Source: HK1 sp965202875 (GTDB lineage Bacteria > Pseudomonadota > Gammaproteobacteria > HK1). From it: 64,000 bases of DNA. The notes beneath the pieces were generated by a model. It ran no database searches, was not told the origin of the DNA, and saw nothing but the letters and a program-made list of their open reading frames with translations. This document shows positions 44,277 to 52,905 of the stretch, piece after piece. The stretch covers positions 3,782,001-3,846,000 of the forward strand of contig OZ241870.1 of the NCBI GenBank assembly GCA_965202875.1, read 5' to 3'. The position numbers were made by a program, and so were the translations under genes. Within the stretch, counting starts at the first letter, position 1. Each line of letters starts with the position of its first letter.

Positions 44277-45170
44277 CTACGTCTTCGACGCCTCGAAGAT
44301 GCTGGCGATGCTCGCATCGAGCGTGGCGTTGAACTCGTCGTCGGTCTGCTGCACGGTGAGGCCCTCGGTCAGGGCGCGGGAGAAGCTCGCGATGACCCCG
44401 TGGTTGCGCGCCATCCGCGCGTTGGCTTCCTCCCGGGTGTACCCGCCCGAGAGGGCGGCGACCCTCAACACGGCGGGATGGTTGACGCACTCGGCGTAGA
44501 AGTTCTCCCGCTCCGGCAGGGTCAGCTTCAGCATCACCCTGCGGTCGGGGCCGAGGGCGTCGAGGTGCGCGAGCAGGGCCTCCTTCAACAGCGCCTCCGC
44601 CTGCGCCTTCTCCGGGCTGTGGATGTCGATCTCGGGCTCGATGATCGGCACCAGGCCGGCATCGAGGATGCGCCGGCCGATCTCGAGCTGCTGATCGACC
44701 ACCGCCTTCACCCCGGCCGGATTCGCGAGCCTGACGACCGAGCGCATCTTCGTCCCGAAGACCTCGTTCTCCTTCGCCCGGGCCAGAAGCGAATCGAGCG
44801 CCGGCATCGGCTTCATCGTCCGGACGCCGTCCGCTTCCGCCCCGAGCCCCTTGTCGACCTTGAGGAAGGGTACGACCCCCTTCTCCTCCCACAGGTAGCG
44901 CGCGGAGGGCCTGCCCCCGATCTCGCGGCCCATCGTGTCCTCGAACAGGATGGCGCCGAGGATCCGGTCGCCGCCGAAGCTCGGGCTGGTGATGATCCGG
45001 GCGCGCATCGCGTGGACGACGTCGAACATCTCGTCGTCGCCGGACCAGGCGTCGTCGCCGACGCCGTAGAGGCGAAGCGCCTTGGGGGTGCTCCCTCCGC
45101 TCTGGTCGAGCGCGGCGATGAAGCCCTCCCGATCCCGAATCTTGCCTAGCTGCTGGTGGTTCATGGTCAT
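44277..45170 (-). CDS. Class I fructose-bisphosphate aldolase (297 aa)
   Basis: It cleaves fructose 1,6-bisphosphate to dihydroxyacetone phosphate and glyceraldehyde 3-phosphate through a Schiff base, in the cytoplasm. Family marks seen: EGFIAALDQSGGSTPKAL near residue 15, ILGAILFEDTMGREI, VVPFLKVDKGL, GLVPIIEPEIDIHSPEKA. RRVMLKLTLPE near residue 213 carries the Schiff-base Lys. The length fits the bacterial class I type. Met3 (45164) is an alternative start; neither has a strong ribosome binding site. It stands alone between G and ssb and is the first ordinary housekeeping gene right of the autotransporter array. Confidence 0.95.
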   Translation of the reverse strand: MTMNHQQLGKIRDREGFIAALDQSGGSTPKALRLYGVGDDAWSGDDEMFDVVHAMRARIITSPSFGGDRILGAILFEDTMGREIGGRPSARYLWEEKGVVPFLKVDKGLGAEADGVRTMKPMPALDSLLARAKENEVFGTKMRSVVRLANPAGVKAVVDQQLEIGRRILDAGLVPIIEPEIDIHSPEKAQAEALLKEALLAHLDALGPDRRVMLKLTLPERENFYAECVNHPAVLRVAALSGGYTREEANARMARNHGVIASFSRALTEGLTVQQTDDEFNATLDASIASIFEASKT

Positions 45171-45365
45171 GTATCCGCTTTTGATCCGGCCGGTCCGAGC
45201 TGGAGCCGCGAGTATCGCATCGTCACCCGGCTCATGCAGCCGGGCGCGGAGGTCCGTGCAGGGCCGCGGTTTTCCGGACGAGCCTTTCGAAAGCCGTACC
45301 TGCTCCGGCGGTGGCGGTCCTGCCGTCTTCCGATCCTCGGCGAACGAAGATGCGGATGGGGCGGA

Positions 45366-45839
45366 TCAGAACGGGATGTCGTCGTCGAAATCGTCGGGCG
45401 GCCCGCTCTTCGGCGCAGCCGGCGGCGAATCGGCCGAGCCGCCGGCCGGCCAGGCGGAGCTCGAATCCTCGTCGCGTCCTCGCGGCGGTGGTGCGCCTCC
45501 GCTTCGGCCTCCGAGCATCTGCATCTCGTTGGCGACGATCTCGGTGGTGTACCGATCCTGGCCGTCCTGCCCCTGCCACTTGCGGGTCTGGATCCGCCCC
45601 TCGATATAGCACTGCGAGCCCTTGCGCAGGTACCCCCCGGCGATCTCGGCGAGCCGGCTGAAGAACACCACGCGGTGCCACTCCGTGCGTTCCTGCTGCT
45701 CCCCGCTCTGCCGATCGCGCCACGAATCGGTGGTCGCGAGCCGGATGTTGGTGACCGCGGTGCCGTTCGCGGTGTAGCGCGTCTCCGGGTCCGCGCCGAG
45801 GTTGCCGACCAGTATCACCTTGTTGACGCCTCTCGCCAT
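45366..45839 (-). CDS. ssb: Single-stranded DNA-binding protein (157 aa)
   Basis: It binds and protects single-stranded DNA during replication, recombination and repair, normally as a tetramer. The OB-fold occupies residues 1-110 (MARGVNKVILVGNLGADPETRY, then GEQQERTEWHRVVFF and GSQCYIEGRIQTRKW). A Gly/Pro/Ser-rich linker follows, then the acidic tip DDFDDDIPF that recruits partner proteins. The ATG at 45839 follows a perfect AAAGGAGG site. It lies 179 bp downstream of yajR in the same direction, an order common in gammaproteobacteria. Confidence 0.97.
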   Translation of the reverse strand: MARGVNKVILVGNLGADPETRYTANGTAVTNIRLATTDSWRDRQSGEQQERTEWHRVVFFSRLAEIAGGYLRKGSQCYIEGRIQTRKWQGQDGQDRYTTEIVANEMQMLGGRSGGAPPPRGRDEDSSSAWPAGGSADSPPAAPKSGPPDDFDDDIPF

Positions 45840-46018
45840 CGAAGACCTCCTTTGGCATCGGGCACGTGCCGCGCAAGCCGCCGGGGCATCGCTCACGCGC
45901 TCCTCGTGTTTGTCCGGCTCGATCTCCCTCCACCGCCGCCGTGGCGCCTCCGATCCGGTGCGAACCGGACGGAGCCGGCGGCGCCCGCACCGGCATGCGG
46001 TGCATTCGGCGCGGTATT

Positions 46019-47455
46019 CTACGAGGCGGATGGAGAGACTGCACGTAACGCGGAACGATCGAGTTGCAGGCGATCGACCCGAATCCAGGCGATCTGCTCC
46101 TCCGCCACGACGACCGCCTCGACCACCCCGGGCACCGCGAGGAGCCGCGCGGTCAGCGCGTCCGCGGCTTCGGGCCCGGCGGCGGCGATCGAGAGCCGCT
46201 CGACGCTGAGCCGCCGGGGCTGGCGGAGCCCGAGCGCGATCAACACCCATCCGGCGCACAGTCCCGCGCAGGCCGCGAGCGCCGCACGCTCGCCGCCGGC
46301 GCCGAGCAGCCAGCCGCCGGCAATCCCGCCGAAGAACGCCCCGAGGTACTGCAAGGTCGAGTACACGCCGAGCGCCGCCCCCCGCGCGCGCATCGGTGCC
46401 ACCCGCGACACCATCGCCGGCAGGCTCGCCTCCAGGGTGTTGAACCCGACGAAGTAGACGACCATGCAGCCGATGAGGATGACGCTGCCCGTTGCGGCCC
46501 CGGTCCCGGCCGGGGCCGAGGCCGCGGCGAGCCCGGCGAGCGCCGCGCCGAGCAGCGCGATGCCGAGCAGCATCACCGCCCGGGAGCGGTTGTGGCGGTC
46601 GGCGGCGACCACGAGGGGCGCGGTGAAGACGATCGAGGCGAGGAGCACGCCGACGTAGACCTTCCAATGATCGGCCGCTTCGACGCCCGCGCGGTCGCGA
46701 AGCGCGATCGGCAGTGCGACGAACGTGGCGATCATGACCGCGTGCAGGATGAAGATCCCGGCGTTGAGCCGCAGCATCTGCCCGTCGCGCAGGGCGGTTC
46801 CCAGTCCCGCGAGCGCGGCGCGGCCGGATCGCGTCATGCGCGGTGGGGCCGGGACCCCGAGGTACAGCAGGGCGACGGCCAGCGCGGCCAGGGCCGCGGT
46901 CGACCAGAACAGCCCGGAAACCCCCGCGATTCCCACCACCACGGGGCCGAGGACGAGGGCCAGTGCGAACGCGGCCCCGATGCTCGCGCCGATGACCGCC
47001 ATCGCCTTGGTCCGGTGCGCCTCGCCGGTGAGGTCGCCGGCGAGCGCCATCACCGCCGCCGCGACCGCCCCCATGCCCTGCAGCGCGCGCCCCGCGACGA
47101 TCCCCCAGATGCCGTCCGCGAGCGCCGCCACCACACTGCCGAACGCGAAGACCGCGAGCCCGGCGGCGATCACCGGCCTGCGTCCGACACGATCGGAGAG
47201 GATGCCGAAGGGTACCTGGAAGACCCCCTGGGTGAGCCCGTAGACGCCGATCGCGACGCCGACGAGCAGCGGCGTGTGCCCCGCGTACTCGTGGGCGTGC
47301 ACGCTGAAGACCGGCAGGAACATGAACAGCCCGAGCATGCGCAGGGAGAAGATGCCCGAGAGCGCGGCAACCGCGCGGCGCTCGATCAGGGACATCCTGG
47401 GGGGCGGGGCGTCGGCCAGGGTCCCGGGGCGACGCTCGGAGTGGTTCTGCTTCAT
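46019..47455 (-). CDS. yajR: YajR-type major facilitator superfamily transporter (478 aa)
   Basis: Twelve-helix MFS inner-membrane transporter with the C-terminal YAM domain that marks YajR. Seen: SLRMLGLFMFLPVF in the first helix, motif A in GILSDRVGRRP after helix 2, and GIWGIVAGRALQGMGAVAAAVMAL in helix 4. The last 65 or so residues (RRLSVERLSIAAAG...VVEAVVVAEEQIAWIRVD) have a ferredoxin-like pattern. The substrate of YajR is not known. I chose the ATG at 47455 (MKQNHSERRPG); a further in-frame start lies 51 bp upstream. It is followed by ssb. Confidence 0.9.
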   Translation of the reverse strand: MKQNHSERRPGTLADAPPPRMSLIERRAVAALSGIFSLRMLGLFMFLPVFSVHAHEYAGHTPLLVGVAIGVYGLTQGVFQVPFGILSDRVGRRPVIAAGLAVFAFGSVVAALADGIWGIVAGRALQGMGAVAAAVMALAGDLTGEAHRTKAMAVIGASIGAAFALALVLGPVVVGIAGVSGLFWSTAALAALAVALLYLGVPAPPRMTRSGRAALAGLGTALRDGQMLRLNAGIFILHAVMIATFVALPIALRDRAGVEAADHWKVYVGVLLASIVFTAPLVVAADRHNRSRAVMLLGIALLGAALAGLAAASAPAGTGAATGSVILIGCMVVYFVGFNTLEASLPAMVSRVAPMRARGAALGVYSTLQYLGAFFGGIAGGWLLGAGGERAALAACAGLCAGWVLIALGLRQPRRLSVERLSIAAAGPEAADALTARLLAVPGVVEAVVVAEEQIAWIRVDRLQLDRSALRAVSPSAS

Positions 47456-48014
47456 GGCCGGCGTGCCTCGTACCATACCCTGCCGATCCCTTTCCCGTCC
47501 AGGCACGGTCCGGCGCCCGAAGCACCCGCAATGCCCGGAAACGTCCGCGGAGCCACCGGGGTCTCCCGGCCGATTCTTGCGCCCTTCCCGCGACGGGCCC
47601 TTGCTTCACGGACACCGGGAGCCACACGACGGCGGCAAGGAGCCGCTCCCGGTCCCTGCTGCATTGCGAAGCGAGTCGCGTCCCGGGGCGCCGGGGGCGG
47701 CGCGGGCGCCGCGACCGGGGAGCCTTTGAGCCGCCGGGCGGATCCGCTTCGTCCACCTGCCGGGAGCCACGGGATTCCGAGTGCGCCGGTGGGGGGAGTC
47801 TGCTATCGTTCCGCCAGGTCGCCACCAGGGATTGGCCGCGGCGCCGGCGGGGGGATGCGTCCCTCCCCTCGACGGACCCGGCCCGGGCGCGGGGATCGGA
47901 TCGATCGGCGGTGACGGCCTCGTCGTCCAGGGGCCCGGCCGCATCCTCGTCAATCGCGAGATCGGCGGCCGGCCGGTGTATCCCGTGGATTCTCCCCCAA
48001 TCAGCGAGCCACCG
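47456..48014. promoter_or_regulatory. 559-bp gap between divergent yajR and the ABC importer
   Basis: No gene is convincing here. The gap must hold the promoters of both divergent units, but I see no consensus -35/-10 pair. A plus-strand frame in phase with the ATPase gene extends upstream through it without a recognisable domain. Confidence 0.5.
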
Positions 48015-49178
48015 ATGTCCGCTCCGAACGACACCCGCATCATGGCCCGGACGGCGCCTTCCTCCGCCCCGGACACCGGCCCGGGCCGGGACGATGCCTA
48101 CGTCCGCTTCGAGAAAGTCCAGAAAAGCTACGACGGGGTGGCCCTGGTCATCAAGGATCTCAACCTGCACATCGCCCAGGGGGAGTTCCTCACCATGCTC
48201 GGGCCTTCCGGCTCGGGCAAGACCACCTGCCTCATGATGCTGGCGGGGTTCGAGCCGGCCACGCACGGGGAGATCTTCCTCAACGGCCGGCCGATCAACC
48301 ACGTGGCGCCGCACAAGCGCGGGATCGGCATGGTGTTCCAGGACTACGCGCTGTTCCCCCACATGTCGGTGGAGGAGAACCTGCTCTTCCCCCTGCAGGT
48401 GCGTCGCATGCCGCGCGACGAAGCGCGCCGGCGGGTGGAGAAGGCGCTGGAGATGGTGGAGCTTCCCGGCTTCGGCGGGCGGCGCCCGGCCCAGCTCTCG
48501 GGTGGCCAGCAGCAACGGGTCGCCGTCGCCCGCGCCCTGGTCTTCGAGCCCGATCTGGTCCTGATGGACGAGCCCCTCGGTGCGCTCGACAAGCAGCTCC
48601 GCGAGCAGATGCAGTACGAGATCAAGCACATCCACGAGAATCTGGGGGTGACCGTGGTCTACGTGACCCACGACCAGGGCGAGGCGCTGACGATGTCGGA
48701 CCGTATCGCCGTGTTCGACGGCGGGATCATCCAGCAGCTCTCCACCCCCGACGAGCTCTACGAACGGCCGCGCAACAGCTTCGTCGCCCGCTTCATCGGC
48801 GAGAACAACCGTCTGCTCGGGGCCGTGGTCGAAGACTTCGGCGACGACGTGCGGGTCAGGGTCGACGGCGGCGACGGCCTGGTGCGCGCCAGGAAAATCA
48901 ACGTCGGCGGCGTCGGCAGCCGCACGACGCTTTCGCTTCGCCCCGAGCGCGTCACCGTGAATCCGCCGGAGGGCGCCGTGGAAAACACGTTTTCCGCCAC
49001 AACGGAGGAGCTGATTTATCTCGGCGACCATATCCGCACGCGCTTTACGGTTTGCGGGCATGGCGACTTTATCGTAAAAATTCCGAATTCCGCCGTGCAT
49101 GGCCGGCTTCGCCGTGGTGAAACCGTCCGGATCGGCTGGAACGCGGAAGATTGCCGCGCACTCGACCCGTCGGACTGA
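48015..49178 (+). CDS. potA: Polyamine-type ABC importer, ATP-binding subunit (387 aa)
   Basis: The ATPase energises import through the two permeases encoded downstream. Walker A GPSGSGKT is at residues 63-70, Q-loop VFQD at 107-110, signature LSGGQ at 161-165 and Walker B LVLMDEP at 181-187. A switch His is in VYVTHDQGEAL, and a TOBE-like C-terminal domain covers about 300-387. It is closest to PotA/PotG of spermidine/putrescine systems. The start is uncertain: the ATG at 48015 has a weak site, and the ATG at 48042 is an alternative. It is first in the order ATPase, binding protein, permease, permease. The substrate is inferred from family resemblance only. Confidence 0.92.
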   Translation: MSAPNDTRIMARTAPSSAPDTGPGRDDAYVRFEKVQKSYDGVALVIKDLNLHIAQGEFLTMLGPSGSGKTTCLMMLAGFEPATHGEIFLNGRPINHVAPHKRGIGMVFQDYALFPHMSVEENLLFPLQVRRMPRDEARRRVEKALEMVELPGFGGRRPAQLSGGQQQRVAVARALVFEPDLVLMDEPLGALDKQLREQMQYEIKHIHENLGVTVVYVTHDQGEALTMSDRIAVFDGGIIQQLSTPDELYERPRNSFVARFIGENNRLLGAVVEDFGDDVRVRVDGGDGLVRARKINVGGVGSRTTLSLRPERVTVNPPEGAVENTFSATTEELIYLGDHIRTRFTVCGHGDFIVKIPNSAVHGRLRRGETVRIGWNAEDCRALDPSD

Positions 49179-49247
49179 GAAGGGGAGCGTGGCGGCGCCA
49201 ATGCACGTCGATTTGACGTCGACAACTTCAAACACGGAGGCATCGAG

Positions 49248-50342
49248 ATGAAATCCGTAGTGAAAAACACCCTGCCGGCCGTCGCCGTCGCCGTCGCTTG
49301 CGCCGGCGCCGCTTCGGCCAAGGACCTGGTGGTGGTTTCCTGGGGTGGAGCCTATACCGCCAGCCAGCAGAAGGCGTACCACGATCCCTACATGGCGATG
49401 AATTCCGACGTCAAGATCATCAACGACGATTCGGCCAACGAGGCCGTCGCCAAGCTGCGCGCGATGCAGGAGGCCGGCAACGTCACCTGGGATCTGGTGG
49501 ACATGGTGGCGTCGGACGCGATCCTGAGCTGCGACGAGGGCCTCGTCATCGAAGTCGATCACGACAGCCTGCTCGCCCCCGCGCCCGACGGCACGCCCGC
49601 GTCGGAAGACTTCGGCGACATGATCGTTTCACCTTGCTACATCCCGCAGATCGTCTATTCGACCACGTTCGGGTACCGCACCGACCTGGTCGGCGATGCG
49701 CCCCCGAGCTCGATCACGGACGTCTTCGACCTCGAGAAGTACCCGGGCAAGCGCTCGCTCGAGAAGAAGCCGATCAACAACCTGGAATGGGCGTTGCTGG
49801 CGGACGGCGTGCCGGCCGATCAGGTGTACGACCTGCTGGCGACCGACGAGGGCGTCGATCGCGCGCTGGCGAAGCTCGACACCATCAAGGACCAGGTCGT
49901 CTGGTGGGAGCGGGGCGCGCAAACGCCGCAGCTGCTGGCCGACGGTGAGGTCGTCATGGGCTCGACCTACAACGGCCGCCTGTTCTCCGTGATCGAGGAA
50001 GAGAAGCAGCCGATCGCGATGATGTGGGACTGGCAGGTGTTCGACCTCGACGGCTGGGTCATCCCGAAAGGCGGCAAGAACGAAGCGGAAGTGCGCGAGT
50101 TCCTGCGCTTCGCCACCGACACCCAGCGGCTGGCCGACCAGGCCAAGTACATCTCCTACGGCCCGGCGCGCGCGTCGTCGGCCCCGCTGGTCGGCAAGCA
50201 CGCCGCCCTCGGCATCGCGATGGCGCCGCACATGCCCACCAACCCGGACAACGCGAAGAACACGCTGCTCTACAACTACGAGTTCTGGGCCGACAACGTC
50301 GACGATCTGACGGAGCGGTTCCAGGCCTGGCTGGTGCAGTAA
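49248..50342 (+). CDS. Polyamine-type ABC importer, periplasmic substrate-binding protein (364 aa)
   Basis: It captures the substrate in the periplasm and delivers it to the permeases. The signal peptide is residues 1-24 (MKSVVKNTLPAVAVAVACAG, cut after ASA). The mature protein starts KDLVVVSWGGAYTASQQKAY, typical of PotD/PotF-like solute-binding proteins, and keeps DLVDMVASDA and GSTYNGRLFSVIEE, which are common to that group. GGAGG lies 9 bp before the ATG. Specific ligand residues cannot be assigned here, so putrescine, spermidine or another cationic or amino compound are all possible. Confidence 0.92.
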   Translation: MKSVVKNTLPAVAVAVACAGAASAKDLVVVSWGGAYTASQQKAYHDPYMAMNSDVKIINDDSANEAVAKLRAMQEAGNVTWDLVDMVASDAILSCDEGLVIEVDHDSLLAPAPDGTPASEDFGDMIVSPCYIPQIVYSTTFGYRTDLVGDAPPSSITDVFDLEKYPGKRSLEKKPINNLEWALLADGVPADQVYDLLATDEGVDRALAKLDTIKDQVVWWERGAQTPQLLADGEVVMGSTYNGRLFSVIEEEKQPIAMMWDWQVFDLDGWVIPKGGKNEAEVREFLRFATDTQRLADQAKYISYGPARASSAPLVGKHAALGIAMAPHMPTNPDNAKNTLLYNYEFWADNVDDLTERFQAWLVQ

Positions 50343-50369
50343 GCCCCAGGCCTTGCCTCGGGCGCCTCC

Positions 50370-50405
50370 GGGACGGCGGCCGGCGAGCCCGCCGGCCGCC
50401 GTCCC
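50370..50405 (+). promoter_or_regulatory. 16-bp perfect stem-loop between binding protein and permease genes
   Basis: 50370-50385 pairs exactly with 50390-50405 around a 4-base loop, with no T-run after it. Such intercistronic hairpins after binding-protein genes usually protect the upstream mRNA or partly terminate transcription, raising binding protein over permease. That role is inferred. Confidence 0.65.
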
Positions 50406-50420
50406 GGCCTCCGCAAGCGA

Positions 50421-51677
50421 ATGAACACCGCAACCGCCGACATGGTGACCGCGGACGGCGTGCCGCTCAAGGTCAGCCTGGCGCGCGCCCGGCGGCGCAG
50501 CCGCAACCACGCGATGCTGCTGGTCGCGCCCCTGCTCGTCTTCATCCTGGTGACGTTTTTCATCCCGATCTTTTCCATGCTGTTCCGCAGCGTCGAAAAC
50601 AGTCTGGTCGCCGACACGCTGCCGCGTACCGTGCCGCTGCTCGCGGCATGGGACGCGGGCGGCGACGCCCTGCCGGACGAGGCCGTGTTCGCGGCACTGG
50701 CCGAAGACTTGCTCGAAGCGAGCGGGAACAAGACGGCCGGGCGCATCGGCCGCCGGCTGAACTACGAGAAATCCGGCTTCTCGAGCCTGTTCCGGAGCAG
50801 CGCGCGCAAGGCGGAAAGGCTTGAACCGCCGTACAAGGCGGCGCTGATCGAGATCCACAAGGGCTGGGGCGACGTCGACAACTGGCGCGTGCTGAAGCGC
50901 GAAAGCGGAAAGTACACGAAGTCCTACTATCTCGCGGCGCTGGATTTCTCCCATGACGCGGCGGGCGCCGTCGTCAGGCAGCCGGACGAGAAGAGCATCT
51001 ATCTGAAGCTCTTCTGGCGGACGTTCTGGATGAGCCTCGCGATTACCGGGCTGTGCCTGATCCTGGCCTACCCGGTCTCGTACCTGCTGTCCACGTTGCC
51101 CGTCCGCACCAGCAACCTGCTGATGATCCTGGTGCTGCTTCCGTTCTGGACCTCGCTGCTCGTGCGCACCACGTCGTGGATTGCACTCCTGCAACAGGAG
51201 GGGGTCATCAACGATCTGCTGGTCTGGGCCGGCGTGATCGGCGACGACGGCCGCCTGGCGATGATCCACAACCGCACCGGCACGATCATCGCCATGGTGC
51301 ACATCCTGCTGCCGTTCATGATCCTGCCGCTGTACAGCGTGATGAAGACGATTCCACCCAATTACCTGCGGGCCGCCCGTTCGCTCGGCGCCAATCCGTT
51401 CACCGCGTTCGTCCGCGTGTACATGCCGAACACGGTGCCGGGGATCGGCGCCGGCGTCATCCTCGTGTTCATCATTTCGATCGGCTACTACATCACCCCG
51501 GCGCTCGTCGGCGGCCAGAGCGGCACGCTCATCAGCAACTTCATCGCCTACCATCTCCAGACCTCGCTCAACTGGGGGCTGGCGGCGGCGCTCGGCGCGC
51601 TCCTGCTCGCCGCGGTGCTGGTGCTCTACCTGCTCTACGACAAGCTCGTCGGCATCGACAACATGAAGCTCGGCTGA
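50421..51677 (+). CDS. potB: Polyamine-type ABC importer, permease 1 (418 aa)
   Basis: Inner-membrane permease of the PotB/Binding-protein-dependent (PF00528) family. The first helix is at about 31-55 (MLLVAPLLVFILVTFFIP). About 135 mostly hydrophilic residues follow before the remaining helices, from about 195 (TFWMSLAITGLCLILAYPVS). The EAA coupling loop reads RAARSLGANPFTAFVRVYMP. The long segment after helix 1 makes it larger than a standard PotB (about 280 aa); it is predicted periplasmic and may contact the binding protein. It starts at an ATG 78 bp after the binding-protein gene. Confidence 0.9.
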   Translation: MNTATADMVTADGVPLKVSLARARRRSRNHAMLLVAPLLVFILVTFFIPIFSMLFRSVENSLVADTLPRTVPLLAAWDAGGDALPDEAVFAALAEDLLEASGNKTAGRIGRRLNYEKSGFSSLFRSSARKAERLEPPYKAALIEIHKGWGDVDNWRVLKRESGKYTKSYYLAALDFSHDAAGAVVRQPDEKSIYLKLFWRTFWMSLAITGLCLILAYPVSYLLSTLPVRTSNLLMILVLLPFWTSLLVRTTSWIALLQQEGVINDLLVWAGVIGDDGRLAMIHNRTGTIIAMVHILLPFMILPLYSVMKTIPPNYLRAARSLGANPFTAFVRVYMPNTVPGIGAGVILVFIISIGYYITPALVGGQSGTLISNFIAYHLQTSLNWGLAAALGALLLAAVLVLYLLYDKLVGIDNMKLG

Positions 51678-51685
51678 GGCAGACC

Positions 51686-52537
51686 GTGGCCCTCCCCTCG
51701 TACGCCGGAACCGTCGAGACCGTCTGGTACTACGTTTTCCGCGCCGTCTGCGGGCTGGTGCTGTTTTTCCTGATCGCGCCGATCCTCGTCGTCATTCCGC
51801 TGTCGTTCAACGCGGTGCCGTTCTTCACCTTCACGGAGGAGATGCTGACGTTCGATCCGGCCGGATATTCGCTCAAGTGGTACAAGGACTTCTTCTTCAA
51901 CCTCAACTGGCAGGGCGCGGTCGAAAACAGCTTCATCATCGCAATCTTCTCGACCCTGCTGTCGACCGTGCTCGGCACGGTCGCCGCGCTGGGCCTGAGC
52001 CGAGCCGAGATGCCGGCCAAGACCGTGGTCATGGGGATCCTGATCTCTCCCATCGTCGTGCCGTTGATCATCTCCGCCGCCGGCATGTTCTTCTTCTACA
52101 CCGACGTGGGGCTGGCCTCGACGCATCTCGGGGTGATCCTTGCGCATACGGCGCTGGCGACGCCGTTCGTCGTCATCACCGTCACCGCCACCCTCGTCGG
52201 TTTCAACCGCAACCTGATCCGCGCCGCCGCGACCCTCGGCGCATCGCCGTTCACCACCTTCCGCCGGATCATCGTGCCGTTGATCCTGCCGGGCGTGATC
52301 TCCGGCGCGTTGTTCGCGTTCGTCACGTCGTTCGACGAGGTGGTCGTCGTCAAATTCATCGGCAGCTACGAACAGCGCACGATTCCATGGGCGATGTTCT
52401 CCGGCATCCGCGAGCAGATCAGCCCGACGATCCTGGCGGTGGCGACGCTGCTGGTGCTGCTGTCCGTCTGCCTGCTCGTCGTGGTCGAGCTGTTGCGACG
52501 GCGCAACGAGCGGCTGCGAGGCATGAGCGCGGCATAG
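51686..52537 (+). CDS. potC: Polyamine-type ABC importer, permease 2 (283 aa)
   Basis: Second inner-membrane permease. Six helices: the first is GLVLFFLIAPILVVIPLSF, and the EAA loop is RAAATLGASPFTTFRRIIVP. Length is normal for PotC. The GTG at 51686 lies eight bases after the permease 1 stop, with GAGG nearby, so the two are translated together. It ends the four-gene operon. Confidence 0.92.
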   Translation: MALPSYAGTVETVWYYVFRAVCGLVLFFLIAPILVVIPLSFNAVPFFTFTEEMLTFDPAGYSLKWYKDFFFNLNWQGAVENSFIIAIFSTLLSTVLGTVAALGLSRAEMPAKTVVMGILISPIVVPLIISAAGMFFFYTDVGLASTHLGVILAHTALATPFVVITVTATLVGFNRNLIRAAATLGASPFTTFRRIIVPLILPGVISGALFAFVTSFDEVVVVKFIGSYEQRTIPWAMFSGIREQISPTILAVATLLVLLSVCLLVVVELLRRRNERLRGMSAA

Positions 52538-52905
52538 AGGCGTCCGCGCCTGACGCGGGTCGGGAACGCGCCCCGGTGCACGCCCGCAGGCCCTGCAGCG
52601 TCCACACCACCACCCCGCGCCCGTCCTCCCGCCGACCGCTTCCCTCCGGCCCCGCCGTCGCCGCTCCGACGTTCCTCCGCGCCCCCGGCACGCCGCCGGC
52701 CTCCACGTACCATCCCGTCTGCACGTCCAGGCTGCTTTGCAGGACGTAGCCCAGCTCCCGCGGCACCACCTCCGCGTAGATCGGGTTCGCCATGCGCGGC
52801 GGGTAGAATTCGAGGCGAGGCCCGTGATCCGCTACCGTAGTGGACGCTCTCGCGTCCGTGATGCGCAGAATGCGTGCCGACCGCGCCACTCCAAGGAGAC
52901 GAACC
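52538..52905. other. Gap downstream of the importer with a possible minus-strand gene relic
   Basis: On the minus strand an ATG at 52793 opens MANPIYAEVVPRELGYVLQS and then turns into Arg/Ala-rich sequence overlapping the permease gene. The first 35 or so residues look protein-like; the rest does not. I regard it as a possible gene remnant and see no family. Confidence 0.3.

Noticed and set aside
45366..49562. A 1398-codon minus-strand frame ending in the ssb sequence
   Set aside because: Only the last 157 codons are ssb, with a perfect ribosome binding site at 45839. The rest is antisense to potA and yajR-region sequence.
52419..52793. Minus-strand ORF starting MANPIYAEVVPRELG
   Set aside because: Only the first part looks like protein; the rest overlaps the permease gene and is low complexity. 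Noted as a possible relic, not a gene.
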